The position numbers and the translations under genes were made by a program. This document shows, one piece after another, positions 1 to 8,207 of a DNA stretch of 34,171 bases. This DNA comes from Sphingobium quisquiliarum P25 (GTDB taxonomy: Bacteria > Pseudomonadota > Alphaproteobacteria > Sphingomonadales > Sphingomonadaceae), in NCBI RefSeq assembly GCF_000445065.1, contig NZ_ATHO01000171.1, positions 1-34,171 of the forward strand. Direction: 5' to 3'. Under the pieces are notes generated by a model, which searched no databases, was not told the origin of the DNA, and saw nothing but the letters and a program-made list of their open reading frames with translations. Positions within the stretch are counted from its first letter, which is position 1. Each line of letters opens with the position of its first letter.

Positions 1-1238
1 ACACGTGCCCCGATCTTGATCAGCTTCAGTTGCAGGCTGGTCAACGACCAGTCGGCCATGGCCTCGGGCAGCTCGATGCAGCGCAAGAAGGTGGCCAGGT
101 TGTACGCCAGGGCGTGCAGTTGCAGCCGCACCTCATTGTCGCGGAACTTCCGGCACGACAGCCGCGTCCAGCGAAAGGCGTATTTGCCCTCTTTGATGTG
201 CTGCTCGGCGGTGCCGCGCTGGTTGTAGAACCGCACCACCCAGTCCGGCTCCATCGGCAGGTTGGTGACGATGAAGCCGACACGCGGGAACAGTTCGCCC
301 GGATGCCATTCGATCTTGGCGATCACCCGGCGTTCCTTGTCCCAGGACGCCGCCTGATACTCGAATTCCTCGAAGAACCGCTTGACCTTGGTCAGTGACG
401 GCCGCCCGACAGGGCGCGTTAGCCGATGCGCGATCTTGTCCTTGAGGACCGCGTTTGCGGGCAGCCGGATGGCGTAGAAGAACCGCGCTTCTTCCAATCG
501 CTCATAGATCGCCGGGATCGCGTAGGCAGCATCGGCCCGGAAGAACCTGCCACCAAGGTCGCGCTCCGCGTAGCGCGCAATGACGGGGTCGAGAACATCA
601 CGCCAGCCATCGGCGCTGTGGACGTTGCCATGGCGCAGGGCGCAGCGTTCCAGCATCCCGAACTGGTTGAACAGAAAGTTGGGGTGATAGCAGCTACAGT
701 CGAAATGGCCATTCCAGGCGGACCCTTCCTGGTCGCCATGGGTCGGGCTGACCGAGCTGTCCATGTCCAGAACGATGTACTTCAGCCCGTTACGGTCATG
801 GAACCGGTCGATCCATTGGCCATTCAGGTCGGCCAGCGCGGCACGGTTCTCGGGCTGTGCCAGTGTCTCGGTCTCGAACCGTCCCATCTGCGAGGCCGAG
901 GCCGCTTGCGCATCGACAGCCCTTCCACCCACGACCTGGCGCATCACCGGATCGAGGGCCAGGCGGTCGGCGTCGTTCACATCCTCGTATCCGGCCAGTC
1001 GCCCGAACACCGATTGCCGGAACAACCCGTCAAGCCGGTGGACCGTGTTCTTGCCGCGCCGGGTGTCGCGCAATGCTTTTGCCGCCAGATCGGACAGCCC
1101 GAGCGCGTCATCCAGCTCGCGCATCACCAGCAGGCCGCCGTCGGAACTGAGCTGCGCACCTCGGAACTCCACATGCACCCGGCGGTCGAACTCGACCCGA
1201 TCTGCCCGCTTCGAACCCGCACCCTCTGGGTGATCCAT
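1..1238 (-). CDS. IS1380-family transposase (C-terminus cut by window start)
   Basis: The frame is open without a stop from an ATG at 1238 leftward past position 1, giving 412 visible codons, close to the usual 430-460 of the family. The N-terminus (RVEFDRRVHVEFRGAQLSSD, then GGLLVMRELDDALGL) is typical of IS1380 transposases. The likely DDE residues are D158/D160 in the LDMDSSVSPTHGDQEG stretch, D236 in FFRADAAY and E345 in the YNQRG-TAEQHIKEGKY block, the order expected for this family. It would catalyse cut-and-paste movement of the insertion sequence. It lies head-to-head with a broken regulator gene on the right, so it probably caused that break. Family assignment is firm. Activity cannot be judged because the end is missing. 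Confidence 0.9.
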   Translation of the reverse strand, partial: MDHPEGAGSKRADRVEFDRRVHVEFRGAQLSSDGGLLVMRELDDALGLSDLAAKALRDTRRGKNTVHRLDGLFRQSVFGRLAGYEDVNDADRLALDPVMRQVVGGRAVDAQAASASQMGRFETETLAQPENRAALADLNGQWIDRFHDRNGLKYIVLDMDSSVSPTHGDQEGSAWNGHFDCSCYHPNFLFNQFGMLERCALRHGNVHSADGWRDVLDPVIARYAERDLGGRFFRADAAYAIPAIYERLEEARFFYAIRLPANAVLKDKIAHRLTRPVGRPSLTKVKRFFEEFEYQAASWDKERRVIAKIEWHPGELFPRVGFIVTNLPMEPDWVVRFYNQRGTAEQHIKEGKYAFRWTRLSCRKFRDNEVRLQLHALAYNLATFLRCIELPEAMADWSLTSLQLKLIKIGAR

Positions 1239-1335
1239 CAAACGCGCCCCTCACGGCCATCAACACCATGATTTATATCGGAAATATTGAGATCCTGACA
1301 GCAAAATCAGCGATTTACTTGGGGAATGTGGGCTC
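1..1335 (-). mobile_element. IS1380-family insertion sequence, right part
   Basis: The element holds the transposase gene starting at 1238 and ends somewhere between about 1260 and 1335, where the sequence changes into coding sequence of a sigma-54 regulator. I could not place the terminal inverted repeat because the other end lies outside the window. The right boundary given is an upper estimate. Confidence 0.55.
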
Positions 1336-1485
1336 AAAACTATTCGGGAAACTGCCGATCGGGCTGCGCTGGCTGAGGCGCTCGCGAATAATGAGGGCAA
1401 TATGTCTGCCGCGGCACGCGACCTCAATATCTCCCGGCCGATGCTATATCATCTTCTCAATAGCTACGGCATGTCGAAGAAGTAA
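1291..1485 (+). pseudogene. prsR: PrsR-like sigma-54 response regulator, C-terminal Fis-type HTH remnant
   Basis: The frame is open from 1291 (after an in-frame TGA at 1288-1290) to TAA at 1483-1485. The last ~50 residues read LKTIRETADRAALAEAL, then NNEGNMSAAARDLNISRP and LYHLLNSYGMSKK. This is the layout of the Fis-type DNA-binding helix-turn-helix that ends NtrC-like activators, and it is especially close to the PEP-CTERM-box response regulators (PrsR). The receiver and AAA+ domains are absent, replaced by the IS1380 element to the left. The first ~15 codons may already be insertion-sequence end. It lies upstream of rfbC in the same direction, and two genes with sigma-54 promoters for PEP-CTERM proteins are nearby, which supports PrsR over another NtrC-family regulator. 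Another Fis-domain regulator is not excluded. Confidence 0.65.
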
Positions 1486-1498
1486 GCGGACCATCTAG

Positions 1499-1527
1499 CC
1501 GTTTTCGCGAAAGACGGTTTGCTTTAG
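1499..1527 (+). terminator. possible hairpin terminator after the regulator remnant
   Basis: CCGT-TTT-CGCG-AAA-(G)-ACGG forms a 7-bp stem with one bulged G, followed by TTTGCTTT. It sits between the regulator stop (1485) and rfbC (1532). It could be the native terminator of the regulator gene or an attenuator in the rfb leader. The stem is short. Confidence 0.3.
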
Positions 1528-1531
1528 AAAG

Positions 1532-2101
1532 ATGAGCGTGGAAATCCAATCTACTATCCTAGCGGGCGTCCAGCTGCTCACGCCGCGCCACATTGGCGAT
1601 GATCGGGGGTATTTCGCGGAAATTTTTCGCGCGGATCTCTTCGCCGAGCATATCGGAGCTTACTTCTTCGTGCAGGACAATGAGTCGCGCAGTGTCCGGC
1701 AGGGCACCATTCGCGGATTGCATTTCCAGAGCGAGCCGCACGCGCAGGGCAAGCTCGTGCGTTGCAGCGCGGGCGCTTTGTTCGATGTCGCCGTGGATAT
1801 CCGTCAAGGCTCTCCCACCTATGGCCAGTGGGTTGCGGAAACGCTCACCCCTGACAATGGTAAGCAGCTTTGGATACCACCGGGTTTCGCCCACGGCTTC
1901 TGCTCGCTCGAGCCCGATACCGTCATCTGCTACAAGGTGACCGGCTACTACAGCGCGGGATGTGACAAGGGGCTGCGCTGGGACGATCCGGCGATCGGCA
2001 TCACCTGGCCCGATGTCGCTGATCCCGATACCCTTTCGCCGAAGGATCGGCAGCAGCCACTGCTTGCCGAGCTTCCTGCCTATTTCACCTGGAGCGAATA
2101 A
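1532..2101 (+). CDS. rfbC: dTDP-4-dehydrorhamnose 3,5-epimerase
   Basis: The 189-aa product matches the RmlC/RfbC cupin family in length and sequence. It epimerises dTDP-4-keto-6-deoxyglucose at C3 and C5, the third step of dTDP-L-rhamnose synthesis, in the cytosol. Visible marks are RGLHFQ with catalytic His64, the ISR-like block [18 protein letters not shown], the [10 protein letters not shown] cupin strand, Tyr134 (partner of the His) in [10 protein letters not shown], and the C-terminal [13 protein letters not shown] signature. It is the first gene of the rfbCBDA operon, with rfbB starting 4 bp after its stop. The ribosome site (AGAAAG) is weak. The gene directly follows a regulator remnant and IS1380, so its original promoter may have been altered. 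Confidence 0.95.
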   Translation: MSVEIQSTILAGVQLLTPRHIGDDRGYFAEIFRADLFAEHIGAYFFVQDNESRSVRQGTIRGLHFQSEPHAQGKLVRCSAGALFDVAVDIRQGSPTYGQWVAETLTPDNGKQLWIPPGFAHGFCSLEPDTVICYKVTGYYSAGCDKGLRWDDPAIGITWPDVADPDTLSPKDRQQPLLAELPAYFTWSE

Positions 2102-2105
2102 CCTT

Positions 2106-3182
2106 ATGCGCGTGATCGTCACCGGCGGCGCCGGCTTCATCGGCTCCGCTCTTGTCCGTTATCTGGTGCTGGAAAAGGGCTATGAGGTTTTGACCGTCGA
2201 TGCCCTGACTTATGCGGGATGTGAGGCGTCCTTGAAGGCGGTTGAGGGCAAGGCGAACCACCGCTTCTTGCGCGCCGACATCCGCGATCGCGCGGCGATG
2301 GATGCGGCAATCGCCAGCTTCCGTCCCCATCGCATCATGCACTTGGCGGCGGAAAGCCATGTCGACCGCTCGATCACTGGGGCGGCCGACTTTATCCAGA
2401 CCAATATCGTGGGCACCTTCACCTTGCTGGAAGCAGCGCGCGGCTATTGGAACGGCCTCGCTGGCGCGGATAAGGACGCTTTCCGCTTCCTCCATGTCTC
2501 CACCGACGAAGTCTACGGCTCCCTGGGCGATCAGGGACTGTTCGAGGAAAACACGCCGTACGATCCGAGCTCCCCTTATTCTGCGTCTAAGGCGGCGTCC
2601 GATCATCTCGCCAAAGCTTGGCACCGCACCTATGACCTGCCGGTGGTCGTGTCGAACTGCTCGAACAATTACGGCCCCTATCATTTCCCCGAAAAGTTGA
2701 TCCCGCTCACCATCCTCAATGCCCTCGAGGGTCGCGCATTGCCAGTTTATGGCAAGGGGGAGAATGTGCGCGACTGGCTCTATGTCGACGACCATGCCCG
2801 CGCGCTCGACCTCATCATCGAGAAGGGCGTTCCCGGTGAGACCTATAATGTCGGTGGCCGTAACGAACGGCGCAATATCGATGTGGTGCGCCGGATCTGC
2901 ACTGTGTTGGACAAGCTCATGCCGGTTGAAGCGCCGCGTGAAGGATTGATCGAATTCGTCACCGACCGCCCGGGCCATGATGCACGCTATGCCATCGATG
3001 CAACCAAGCTCGAAACCGAACTGGGCTGGCGCGCGCAGGAGAATTTCGACAGCGGCATAGAGAAAACGGTGCGCTGGTACCTAGATAATGCCTGGTGGTG
3101 GCGTCCCTTGCGCGATCGCTATGAGGGCGAGCGGCTGGGCTTGGCCAATGCGGCATCTGCTTCCGACGGCCTCGCTGCATGA
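2106..3182 (+). CDS. rfbB: dTDP-glucose 4,6-dehydratase
   Basis: This 358-aa short-chain dehydrogenase/reductase converts dTDP-glucose to dTDP-4-keto-6-deoxyglucose with bound NAD+. The Rossmann motif GGAGFIG is at residues 7-13. The catalytic triplet T133-D134-E135 (HVSTDEVYG) and the Y158xxxK162 pair (YSASK) are intact. [14 protein letters not shown] and [11 protein letters not shown] are classic RfbB segments. The frame is open further upstream, inside rfbC, but the start at 2106 (MRVIVTGG) is chosen because the Rossmann fold must begin there and it follows the rfbC stop closely. It overlaps rfbD by 4 bp (ATGA), indicating translational coupling. No defect is seen. Confidence 0.95.
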   Translation: MRVIVTGGAGFIGSALVRYLVLEKGYEVLTVDALTYAGCEASLKAVEGKANHRFLRADIRDRAAMDAAIASFRPHRIMHLAAESHVDRSITGAADFIQTNIVGTFTLLEAARGYWNGLAGADKDAFRFLHVSTDEVYGSLGDQGLFEENTPYDPSSPYSASKAASDHLAKAWHRTYDLPVVVSNCSNNYGPYHFPEKLIPLTILNALEGRALPVYGKGENVRDWLYVDDHARALDLIIEKGVPGETYNVGGRNERRNIDVVRRICTVLDKLMPVEAPREGLIEFVTDRPGHDARYAIDATKLETELGWRAQENFDSGIEKTVRWYLDNAWWWRPLRDRYEGERLGLANAASASDGLAA

Positions 3183-4069
3183 GAATTGCTGTAACGGGGC
3201 AGAGCGGCCAAATCGTCACCTGCCTCATCGAACGCGGCCGCGCTGCAGGGCATGACATTGTCGCGATTGGCCGGCCTGAGTTGGATCTTGCCAACCCCGT
3301 CTCCGTGATCTGCGCGTTGCAGGCTGCCTCTCCGGAGGTGATCGTCTCCGCAGCGGCCTATACCGCTGTCGATCAAGCTGAGACGAACAGCGAGCTTGCC
3401 CATGCGATCAACGGCCGCGGCGCGCGCGCTGTCGCACAAGCCGCGAAGGCTCTGGACATACCGCTCCTCCATATCTCGACCGACTATGTTTTCGATGGAA
3501 CGCTCGATCGTCCCTACGTCGAGACGGATCGTGCCGCTCCAACGGGCGTGTACGGCGCCTCGAAGCTGAAGGGCGAACAAGCGGTGCTGGCCGTCCATGG
3601 CGACAATAGCGCGGTGCTGCGCGTGGCCTGGGTCTACAGCCCATTTGGCGCGAATTTCGTAAAGACGATGCTTCGGCTCGCCAGCGACCGAGAGGAGGTG
3701 TCGGTTGTCACTGATCAGCTCGGCAATCCCACCAGCGCATTCGACATTGCCGAGGGCATCCTGCAGGTAGCGGCCAATCTCGCCAGCGATACCGACCCGG
3801 CCCTTCGAGGCATCTTCCACATGACCGCCAAGGGCGACGCATCTTGGGCCGACTTCGCAGAGGCGATCTTTGCCGCATCCGCTGCGCGAGACGGACCTTC
3901 GGCGCAGGTGAAGCGGATCACCACCGCCGACTATCCGACCCCGGCCATGCGCCCAGCTAATTCGCGGCTTGACTGCGGTCTGATCGCCCGGATTCATGGT
4001 GTAGCCCTGCCTGAGTGGCGCCATTCGCTGGACAGCGTGATCGCTAGGCTGAGGCCTTTCGCAAACTGA
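3179..4069 (+). CDS. rfbD: dTDP-4-dehydrorhamnose reductase
   Basis: The 296-aa product is of normal length for RmlD, the NAD(P)H-dependent reductase that finishes dTDP-L-rhamnose. The cofactor loop is GQSGQIV at residues 7-13; the usual last Gly of GxxGQLG is Val here, a mild variation. T101-D102-Y103 (STDYVFDG) and Y125xxxK129 (YGASK) supply the catalytic residues. [18 protein letters not shown] is a family hallmark. The start ATG is embedded in the rfbB stop (ATGA), so it is almost certainly translated by coupling. The next gene, rfbA, begins 28 bp downstream with GAAGGGA about 10 bases before its ATG. Confidence 0.94.
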   Translation: MRIAVTGQSGQIVTCLIERGRAAGHDIVAIGRPELDLANPVSVICALQAASPEVIVSAAAYTAVDQAETNSELAHAINGRGARAVAQAAKALDIPLLHISTDYVFDGTLDRPYVETDRAAPTGVYGASKLKGEQAVLAVHGDNSAVLRVAWVYSPFGANFVKTMLRLASDREEVSVVTDQLGNPTSAFDIAEGILQVAANLASDTDPALRGIFHMTAKGDASWADFAEAIFAASAARDGPSAQVKRITTADYPTPAMRPANSRLDCGLIARIHGVALPEWRHSLDSVIARLRPFAN

Positions 4070-4097
4070 TATCTCCGCCTGAAGGGAACGTCGACGC

Positions 4098-4979
4098 ATG
4101 AAAGGTATCATCCTCGCCGGTGGCAGCGGCACCCGCCTTTATCCGATGACGCTGGCCACCTCGAAGCAGCTGATGTCGGTCTATGACAAGCCGATGATCT
4201 ATTATCCGCTGAGCACGCTGATGCTGGCGGGTATTCGCGAGATATTGATCATCTCCACCCCGCGCGACCTCCCTTCATTCCAGGCGCTGCTGGGTGATGG
4301 GTCGCAATGGGGCATGCGCTTCGAATATGCCGAGCAGCCGAGCCCCGACGGCCTGGCACAGGCCTATATCATCGGCGCGGATTTTGTGGCGGGGCAGCCG
4401 TCGGCGCTGATCCTGGGCGACAATATCTATCATGGCCACGGCCTGCCCGAACTGCTCTCCAGCGCATCGTCGCGCAAGCAAGGCGCGAGCGTTTTCGCCT
4501 ATCATGTCAACGATCCCGAGCGCTACGGCGTGGTGAGCTTCGACGCATCGATGAAGGCCATGTCGATCGAGGAAAAGCCGGTGCAGCCCCAGTCCAACTG
4601 GGCTGTCACCGGGCTCTATTTCTATGACGAACAGGTGGTGGAGATCGCCGCACAGCTCGAGCCCTCGCCGCGCGGCGAGCTGGAGATCACCGACGTCAAT
4701 CGCCTCTATCTAGAGCGCGGTCAGCTCAATGTGGAGATTATGGGCCGCGGCTATGCCTGGCTGGATACCGGTACGCCCGACAGTCTGCTCGACGCGGCTG
4801 AATTTGTCCGTGTCCTAGAGAAACGACAGGGCTTCAAGATCGCCAGCCCCGAGGAAATCGCGTTTCGACAGGGCTTTATCGGAACCGCGGAACTGGAGAA
4901 GGCAATCGCGAAGCTCGGCAAATCCGATTACGCTCGATACCTGAATCTGCTGCTGTCCGATCTTCGAGCCAATCTATAG
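4098..4979 (+). CDS. rfbA: glucose-1-phosphate thymidylyltransferase
   Basis: The 293-aa product is a RmlA-type nucleotidyltransferase that makes dTDP-glucose from dTTP and glucose-1-phosphate, the entry step of the rhamnose pathway. It begins with the signature [13 protein letters not shown] (residues 6-18). Metal-binding Asp108 lies in [29 protein letters not shown] and [18 protein letters not shown] are typical of the short RmlA class. It is the last gene of rfbCBDA and converges on the PEPxxWA-CTERM gene that ends at 5125. Rhamnose is a component of sphingan-type exopolysaccharides and of LPS. Which polymer is served here cannot be told from the window. Confidence 0.95.
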   Translation: MKGIILAGGSGTRLYPMTLATSKQLMSVYDKPMIYYPLSTLMLAGIREILIISTPRDLPSFQALLGDGSQWGMRFEYAEQPSPDGLAQAYIIGADFVAGQPSALILGDNIYHGHGLPELLSSASSRKQGASVFAYHVNDPERYGVVSFDASMKAMSIEEKPVQPQSNWAVTGLYFYDEQVVEIAAQLEPSPRGELEITDVNRLYLERGQLNVEIMGRGYAWLDTGTPDSLLDAAEFVRVLEKRQGFKIASPEEIAFRQGFIGTAELEKAIAKLGKSDYARYLNLLLSDLRANL

Positions 4980-4984
4980 GCCTG

Positions 4985-5013
4985 CTTATGGCGCGCCAGA
5001 GCACTGCCATAAG
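4985..5013. other. 8-bp perfect hairpin in the convergent intergenic region
   Basis: CTTATGGC (4985-4992) and GCCATAAG (5006-5013) can pair with a 13-nt loop just after the rfbA stop. No T-run follows on either strand, so a role as an intrinsic terminator is uncertain. The remaining 4980-5124 sequence shows no gene I recognise. Confidence 0.3.
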
Positions 5014-5124
5014 GGCGATTGAGGTCGATGCTGATATTGCGGAAATGGCCGCCCTGTCGAGCAGCCATCTCTTCAAGAACAGTTTTGACGAGACCTGCGA
5101 CGTCGTTCCCGACGCCCAGCCCAT

Positions 5125-5775
5125 TTAGGCGAATGCTATTCTGCTCGCAGAACGGATGCGGCGGCGTACACCAAAACCGATCATTCCAAAACCGAGAAGC
5201 ATCATCGCCCATGTCGAGGGTTCCGGAACAGCAGTAAGCGAGACATTGTCAAGCGCTGGTCCATAATAGGTACCTGCATTCAACGCAGTGAAACTCAGAA
5301 GGGTGGAGCCGGTCGCACCAGCCACGAAATTCAATGTTTGCTGCTGCCAGCCCATGTTTGAAAGGCTCGGAGACCCAGTGAAGCTGAAATCCTGAGTAGT
5401 GCCGCCTATGCCAACCTGAACAGAACGCGGAAACTCGGGATTGTCGGGGTTAGCCGACAAGAAGAAGGTAAGGCTGTAAGCCTGATTCGCAACCAAATTG
5501 ACGGCCTGAGTCAGAGTACCATAGCTATTACCTGCAAGGTCGATGCTCCGGAGTCCGTCAGCAGCTGTCCAATAGGAACCGATATAGTCGACAGTTCCAT
5601 TCGACACGGACCAACCCGTTATGTTCGATTCACCGGTGCCGACTGTGGCAAAATTTCCGGGTTCAGTCCCAACTTCAAACGAGCCGTTGGTAACGAGATT
5701 GAGAGCGGCATGCGCCGGATTGACTGCAAGCAGGCTGGCCGCAGCAGCAATCGTAGACACCAGAAACTTCTTCAT
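5125..5775 (-). CDS. PEPxxWA-CTERM sorting-domain protein, choice-of-anchor C type
   Basis: This 216-aa exported protein has a signal peptide (MKKFLVSTIAAAASLLAVNPAHA) and a body resembling the choice-of-anchor C domain: NLVTNGSFEVG near the start, ITGWSVSNGTVDYIGSYW, then a jelly-roll-like C half. It ends in VPEPSTWAMMLLGFGMIGFG followed by VRRR, i.e. PEP motif, membrane segment and basic tail recognised by an exosortase. After cleavage it would be surface-anchored or released and associated with exopolysaccharide. An ATG at 5781 is possible, but GAGG lies only 2-3 nt before it and 8 nt before the ATG at 5775, so 5775 is preferred. A sigma-54 promoter lies just upstream (5808-5825). Substrate or partner unknown. 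Confidence 0.88.
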   Translation of the reverse strand: MKKFLVSTIAAAASLLAVNPAHAALNLVTNGSFEVGTEPGNFATVGTGESNITGWSVSNGTVDYIGSYWTAADGLRSIDLAGNSYGTLTQAVNLVANQAYSLTFFLSANPDNPEFPRSVQVGIGGTTQDFSFTGSPSLSNMGWQQQTLNFVAGATGSTLLSFTALNAGTYYGPALDNVSLTAVPEPSTWAMMLLGFGMIGFGVRRRIRSASRIAFA

Positions 5776-5807
5776 AGCCATATCCTCACGCCGTGCGCCT
5801 TTATCAA

Positions 5808-5825
5808 AGCAAGGATTGTGCCACG
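5808..5825 (-). promoter_or_regulatory. sigma-54 (-24/-12) promoter of the PEPxxWA-CTERM gene at 5775
   Basis: On the minus strand TGGCACA-N4-TTGCTT has GG (5822-5821) and GC (5810-5809) exactly 12 bases apart, matching the RpoN consensus TGGCACG-N4-TTGCW. The start of transcription would be near 5797, about 22 bases before the ATG. PEP-CTERM genes are often under RpoN with the PrsK/PrsR pair. Confidence 0.8.
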
Positions 5826-6010
5826 TAATAATTTCAATGACTTAGTTTCACCTCCGGCCTAAGCCTGTAACGGCAGTTGACACTCAAGCTCAATTTCAAA
5901 ACCCTGGAGACGGGTTGCGCTCAGCTCGGTCCTGCGATCGCGATCAGGCCGTATAACGCATAAAATCAACACGCTGACGGTCATCTCGAAATTCGCCAAG
6001 TGCGGCTGCT

Positions 6011-6904
6011 TCAAGCGGCCCGATCGAGCCAGTTTCCTTGAAGCTCTGCGGCGGCAAATCGGCGCACATGATCGCCGATGTCGGCGCGCTCGAAGGCGAG
6101 CGCCAGATTCGCCTCGATATAGCCCGCCTTGGACCCGCAATCGAAACGGCGACCCTCGAAGGTCACACCATGGAAAGGCTGCTGCCCGATCATCGACGCC
6201 ATGGCATCGGTCAACTGGATCTCGCCGCCCGCGCCCTTTTCCTGGGTTTCGAGGATCTTCATGACCTCGGGCTGCAGGATATAGCGGCCGGGCAGGATGA
6301 GATTGGACGGGGCGGTGCCCGGGGCGGGCTTTTCCACCAGTCCCTTGACCTCGGTCAGCGCGCCGTCGCGCTTGCCTGGATCGATGACGCCATAGCTCGG
6401 CGTTTCGGCCATCGGCACCTCGAGCGCGCAGACCAGGTTGCCGCCGACCTCCTCATAGGCGTCGACCATCTGTTTTAGGCAACCCCGGCCGGCAGGGCCC
6501 TTCATGAACTCGTCCGGCAGCAGGATGGCGAAGGGCTCGCTACCCACGATATCGCGCGCGCACCAGATGGCGTGGCCGAGGCCCAGCGGCTCCTGCTGGC
6601 GCAGGAACACCGCATCGCCGGGCGCCAGCCGTGTACCGTCCAGCGCCGAGAGGTCCTTGCCCCGCTCGCGCTGAATGGCTTCGGCTTCGAACGCCATGTC
6701 GAAATAATCCTCGATCGCTCCCTTGCCGCGGCCAGTGATGAAGATCATTTGCTCGATGCCGGCCTCGCGCGCTTCATCGACGGCATATTGGATGAGCGGA
6801 CGATCGACGACCGGCAGCAATTCCTTGGGCACCGACTTGGTCGCGGGCAGGAAGCGCGTCCCCAATCCGGCGACAGGGAAAACGGCTTTGCGAATTCTCT
6901 TCAT
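6011..6904 (-). CDS. galU: UTP-glucose-1-phosphate uridylyltransferase
   Basis: The 297-aa product is a GalU-type nucleotidyltransferase making UDP-glucose, the sugar donor for exopolysaccharide and glycan synthesis. The N-terminal GLGTRFLPATKSVPKE (residues 13-28), LLPDEFMKGP, GVIDPG, VEKPAPGTAPSNL and FDCGSKAGYIEANL are hallmarks of the family. The frame stays open to 7006 upstream, but the extra 34 residues are low-complexity and unlike GalU. The start at 6904 (second ATG of an ATGATG pair, preceded by GGTGGG) fits the family length. It is transcribed leftward, in the same direction as the PEPxxWA-CTERM gene at 5775, but that gene has its own sigma-54 promoter 186 bp beyond the galU stop, so they need not be one operon. 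Confidence 0.94.
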   Translation of the reverse strand: MKRIRKAVFPVAGLGTRFLPATKSVPKELLPVVDRPLIQYAVDEAREAGIEQMIFITGRGKGAIEDYFDMAFEAEAIQRERGKDLSALDGTRLAPGDAVFLRQQEPLGLGHAIWCARDIVGSEPFAILLPDEFMKGPAGRGCLKQMVDAYEEVGGNLVCALEVPMAETPSYGVIDPGKRDGALTEVKGLVEKPAPGTAPSNLILPGRYILQPEVMKILETQEKGAGGEIQLTDAMASMIGQQPFHGVTFEGRRFDCGSKAGYIEANLALAFERADIGDHVRRFAAAELQGNWLDRAA

Positions 6905-7365
6905 CATTACCCACCAACAATTAAGATCAAACGTACTGAACTTGAGCAACGCTTTTTGTTCCGCTTTCAAGTTCTTAGCATAATAATAGCGATTTTTTAA
7001 AGGCATGTTTTGGCCTCAGACTGTAAAAGCCATAGGCGCGGGCGATGGACTGGCTCAGAATTCTCTATATTGCACCCCGTTCATAGATTTTCTCCCAGCG
7101 ATTTCGGGCTCACACACTGTCCTAAAGAGCCTCTTCGGCGCTGATTGGAGCGACTGCGCTGAAGATCGAAATCGCATTGAGGCAGCCGAGCGGCGATATA
7201 AAGGGCCGAGAGTTGGCATCGCCCAGAGCAGCGATGGCATCCCTGTCGGGTAAGACGCGCCACCTCTCACAAGCTCCACAAGCGCGCGGACAGATTGCGG
7301 CTTCAACCGTCAATGCCGCTTACAACCGCTCATCTGGAAAACGAGAAAAACGCGCAAAACAGCCA
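6905..7365. other. divergent intergenic region between galU and a PEPxxWA-CTERM gene
   Basis: About 460 bases have no credible gene; the small open frames here lack ribosome sites and family resemblance. The 6905-7010 part is AT-richer and should hold the galU promoter; a loose TTGCTC-N17-TCTTAA match occurs on the minus strand. The 7100-7330 part should hold the upstream activator site for the sigma-54 promoter at 7366. I found no clear repeated operator, only a weak dyad near 7244-7257 (TGTC-N6-GACG). Confidence 0.4.
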
Positions 7366-7382
7366 TTGGCACGATGCTTGCT
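7366..7382 (+). promoter_or_regulatory. sigma-54 (-24/-12) promoter of the PEPxxWA-CTERM gene at 7424
   Basis: TTGGCACG-ATGC-TTGCT fits the RpoN consensus YTGGCACG-N4-TTGCW at every defined position. The GG (7368-7369) and GC (7380-7381) are 12 bases apart. Transcription would begin near 7392, leaving a leader of about 32 bases before the ATG at 7424. Confidence 0.88.
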
Positions 7383-7423
7383 TCTGTATCGCCAACTGAT
7401 AATTCTGGATCTGAGGGTACGAA

Positions 7424-8092
7424 ATGAGAAAGTTTCTCGCGATAGCAGCCATCGTCGGAGCCGCGCTTGCTTCGGTCAGCCCGGTAGCGGCGGCAACCAT
7501 CATCCAGACGGGCACAATCACAGCAGCAGCCCCCGGGACCTCTTCGCTCTCGGTGCAGCAATTCAACAGCTCGCTCGGCACCTTGACGAGCATCGATCTG
7601 CTTTTCGGATCGAGCCTTTCTGTTGCGGCAGGAACTCTCACCAATACGTCTAATGCCGCAAAAAATTTCGTGCTCACTCAGGGCGCGACCGCGACCCTCA
7701 GCGGCGGTGGATTCAGTATTGCGGAATCGATTGGCACGGGAACCAGCACATATTCCGTAGCTGCCAGGGGCTCAACGAGCATCGGTCCGTTCACTGGCTC
7801 GGGAAGCGACACGCAGAGTCTCAACAGCAATTTCGCCTATTTCTTGGGAACTGGCACTGCAGCCCTCAGCTTCGCCTCCTCCAGTCTCTTTGCAATTAAT
7901 CCCAGCTCCGGGACGCTCAACATCTCGCCGTTGATCGGTGGTAATTATACGCTGACTTATAACTATACCGCGGCGCCGCTGCCGGCGGTGCCGGAGCCGG
8001 CAACCTGGGCGATGATGCTTCTTGGTTTTGGTATGATCGGCTTCGCTGCTCGCCAGCGTCGGCGCGCAAAGACCGAGATCAAGTTCGCATAA
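7424..8092 (+). CDS. PEPxxWA-CTERM sorting-domain protein, choice-of-anchor E type
   Basis: This 222-aa exported protein has a signal peptide (MRKFLAIAAIVGAALASVSPVAAA) and a Ser/Thr/Gly-rich body. The segment VQQFNSSLGTLTSIDLLFG matches the start of the choice-of-anchor E domain. The C-terminus is VPEPATWAMMLLGFGMIGFA plus a basic ARQRRRAK tail, the exosortase sorting signal of sphingomonads. The exported product is probably tethered in or released through the envelope and works with exopolysaccharide, as proposed for the family. A sigma-54 promoter precedes it and a strong terminator follows, so it is a single-gene unit. It is divergent from galU. Ligand unknown. Confidence 0.88.
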   Translation: MRKFLAIAAIVGAALASVSPVAAATIIQTGTITAAAPGTSSLSVQQFNSSLGTLTSIDLLFGSSLSVAAGTLTNTSNAAKNFVLTQGATATLSGGGFSIAESIGTGTSTYSVAARGSTSIGPFTGSGSDTQSLNSNFAYFLGTGTAALSFASSSLFAINPSSGTLNISPLIGGNYTLTYNYTAAPLPAVPEPATWAMMLLGFGMIGFAARQRRRAKTEIKFA

Positions 8093-8110
8093 TTGCGTTT
8101 CACTCAAACG

Positions 8111-8141
8111 AAACCGCCGCTTCGCAAGGGGCGGCGGTTTT
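8111..8141 (+). terminator. intrinsic terminator after the PEPxxWA-CTERM gene
   Basis: AAACCGCCGC and GCGGCGGTTT form a perfect 10-bp stem around a 10-nt loop and end in TTTT. The mirrored A-rich left arm makes it usable in both directions, so it may also stop leftward transcription from the nuclease gene ending at 8208. Confidence 0.88.
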
Positions 8142-8207
8142 GCTGTTTCCCGCCAGTGAAGCTCAGTCCGAAATCAAATAGCCGAAACTGTGATAAACAA
8201 AGAGTCG

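Noticed and set aside
426..1271. 281-aa plus-strand open frame
   Set aside because: Antisense to the IS1380 transposase, whose minus-strand frame carries the DDE residues and runs across the window edge.
1509..1522. TTGC upstream of rfbC as a sigma-54 -12 element
   Set aside because: The required GG 12 bases before GC is absent (GA at 1509-1510), so it is not an RpoN promoter.
4928..5212. Small open frames in both strands between rfbA and the PEPxxWA-CTERM gene
   Set aside because: No ribosome site or family resemblance; they run into the ends of the real genes. At most the remnant of a lost gene, which I could not identify.
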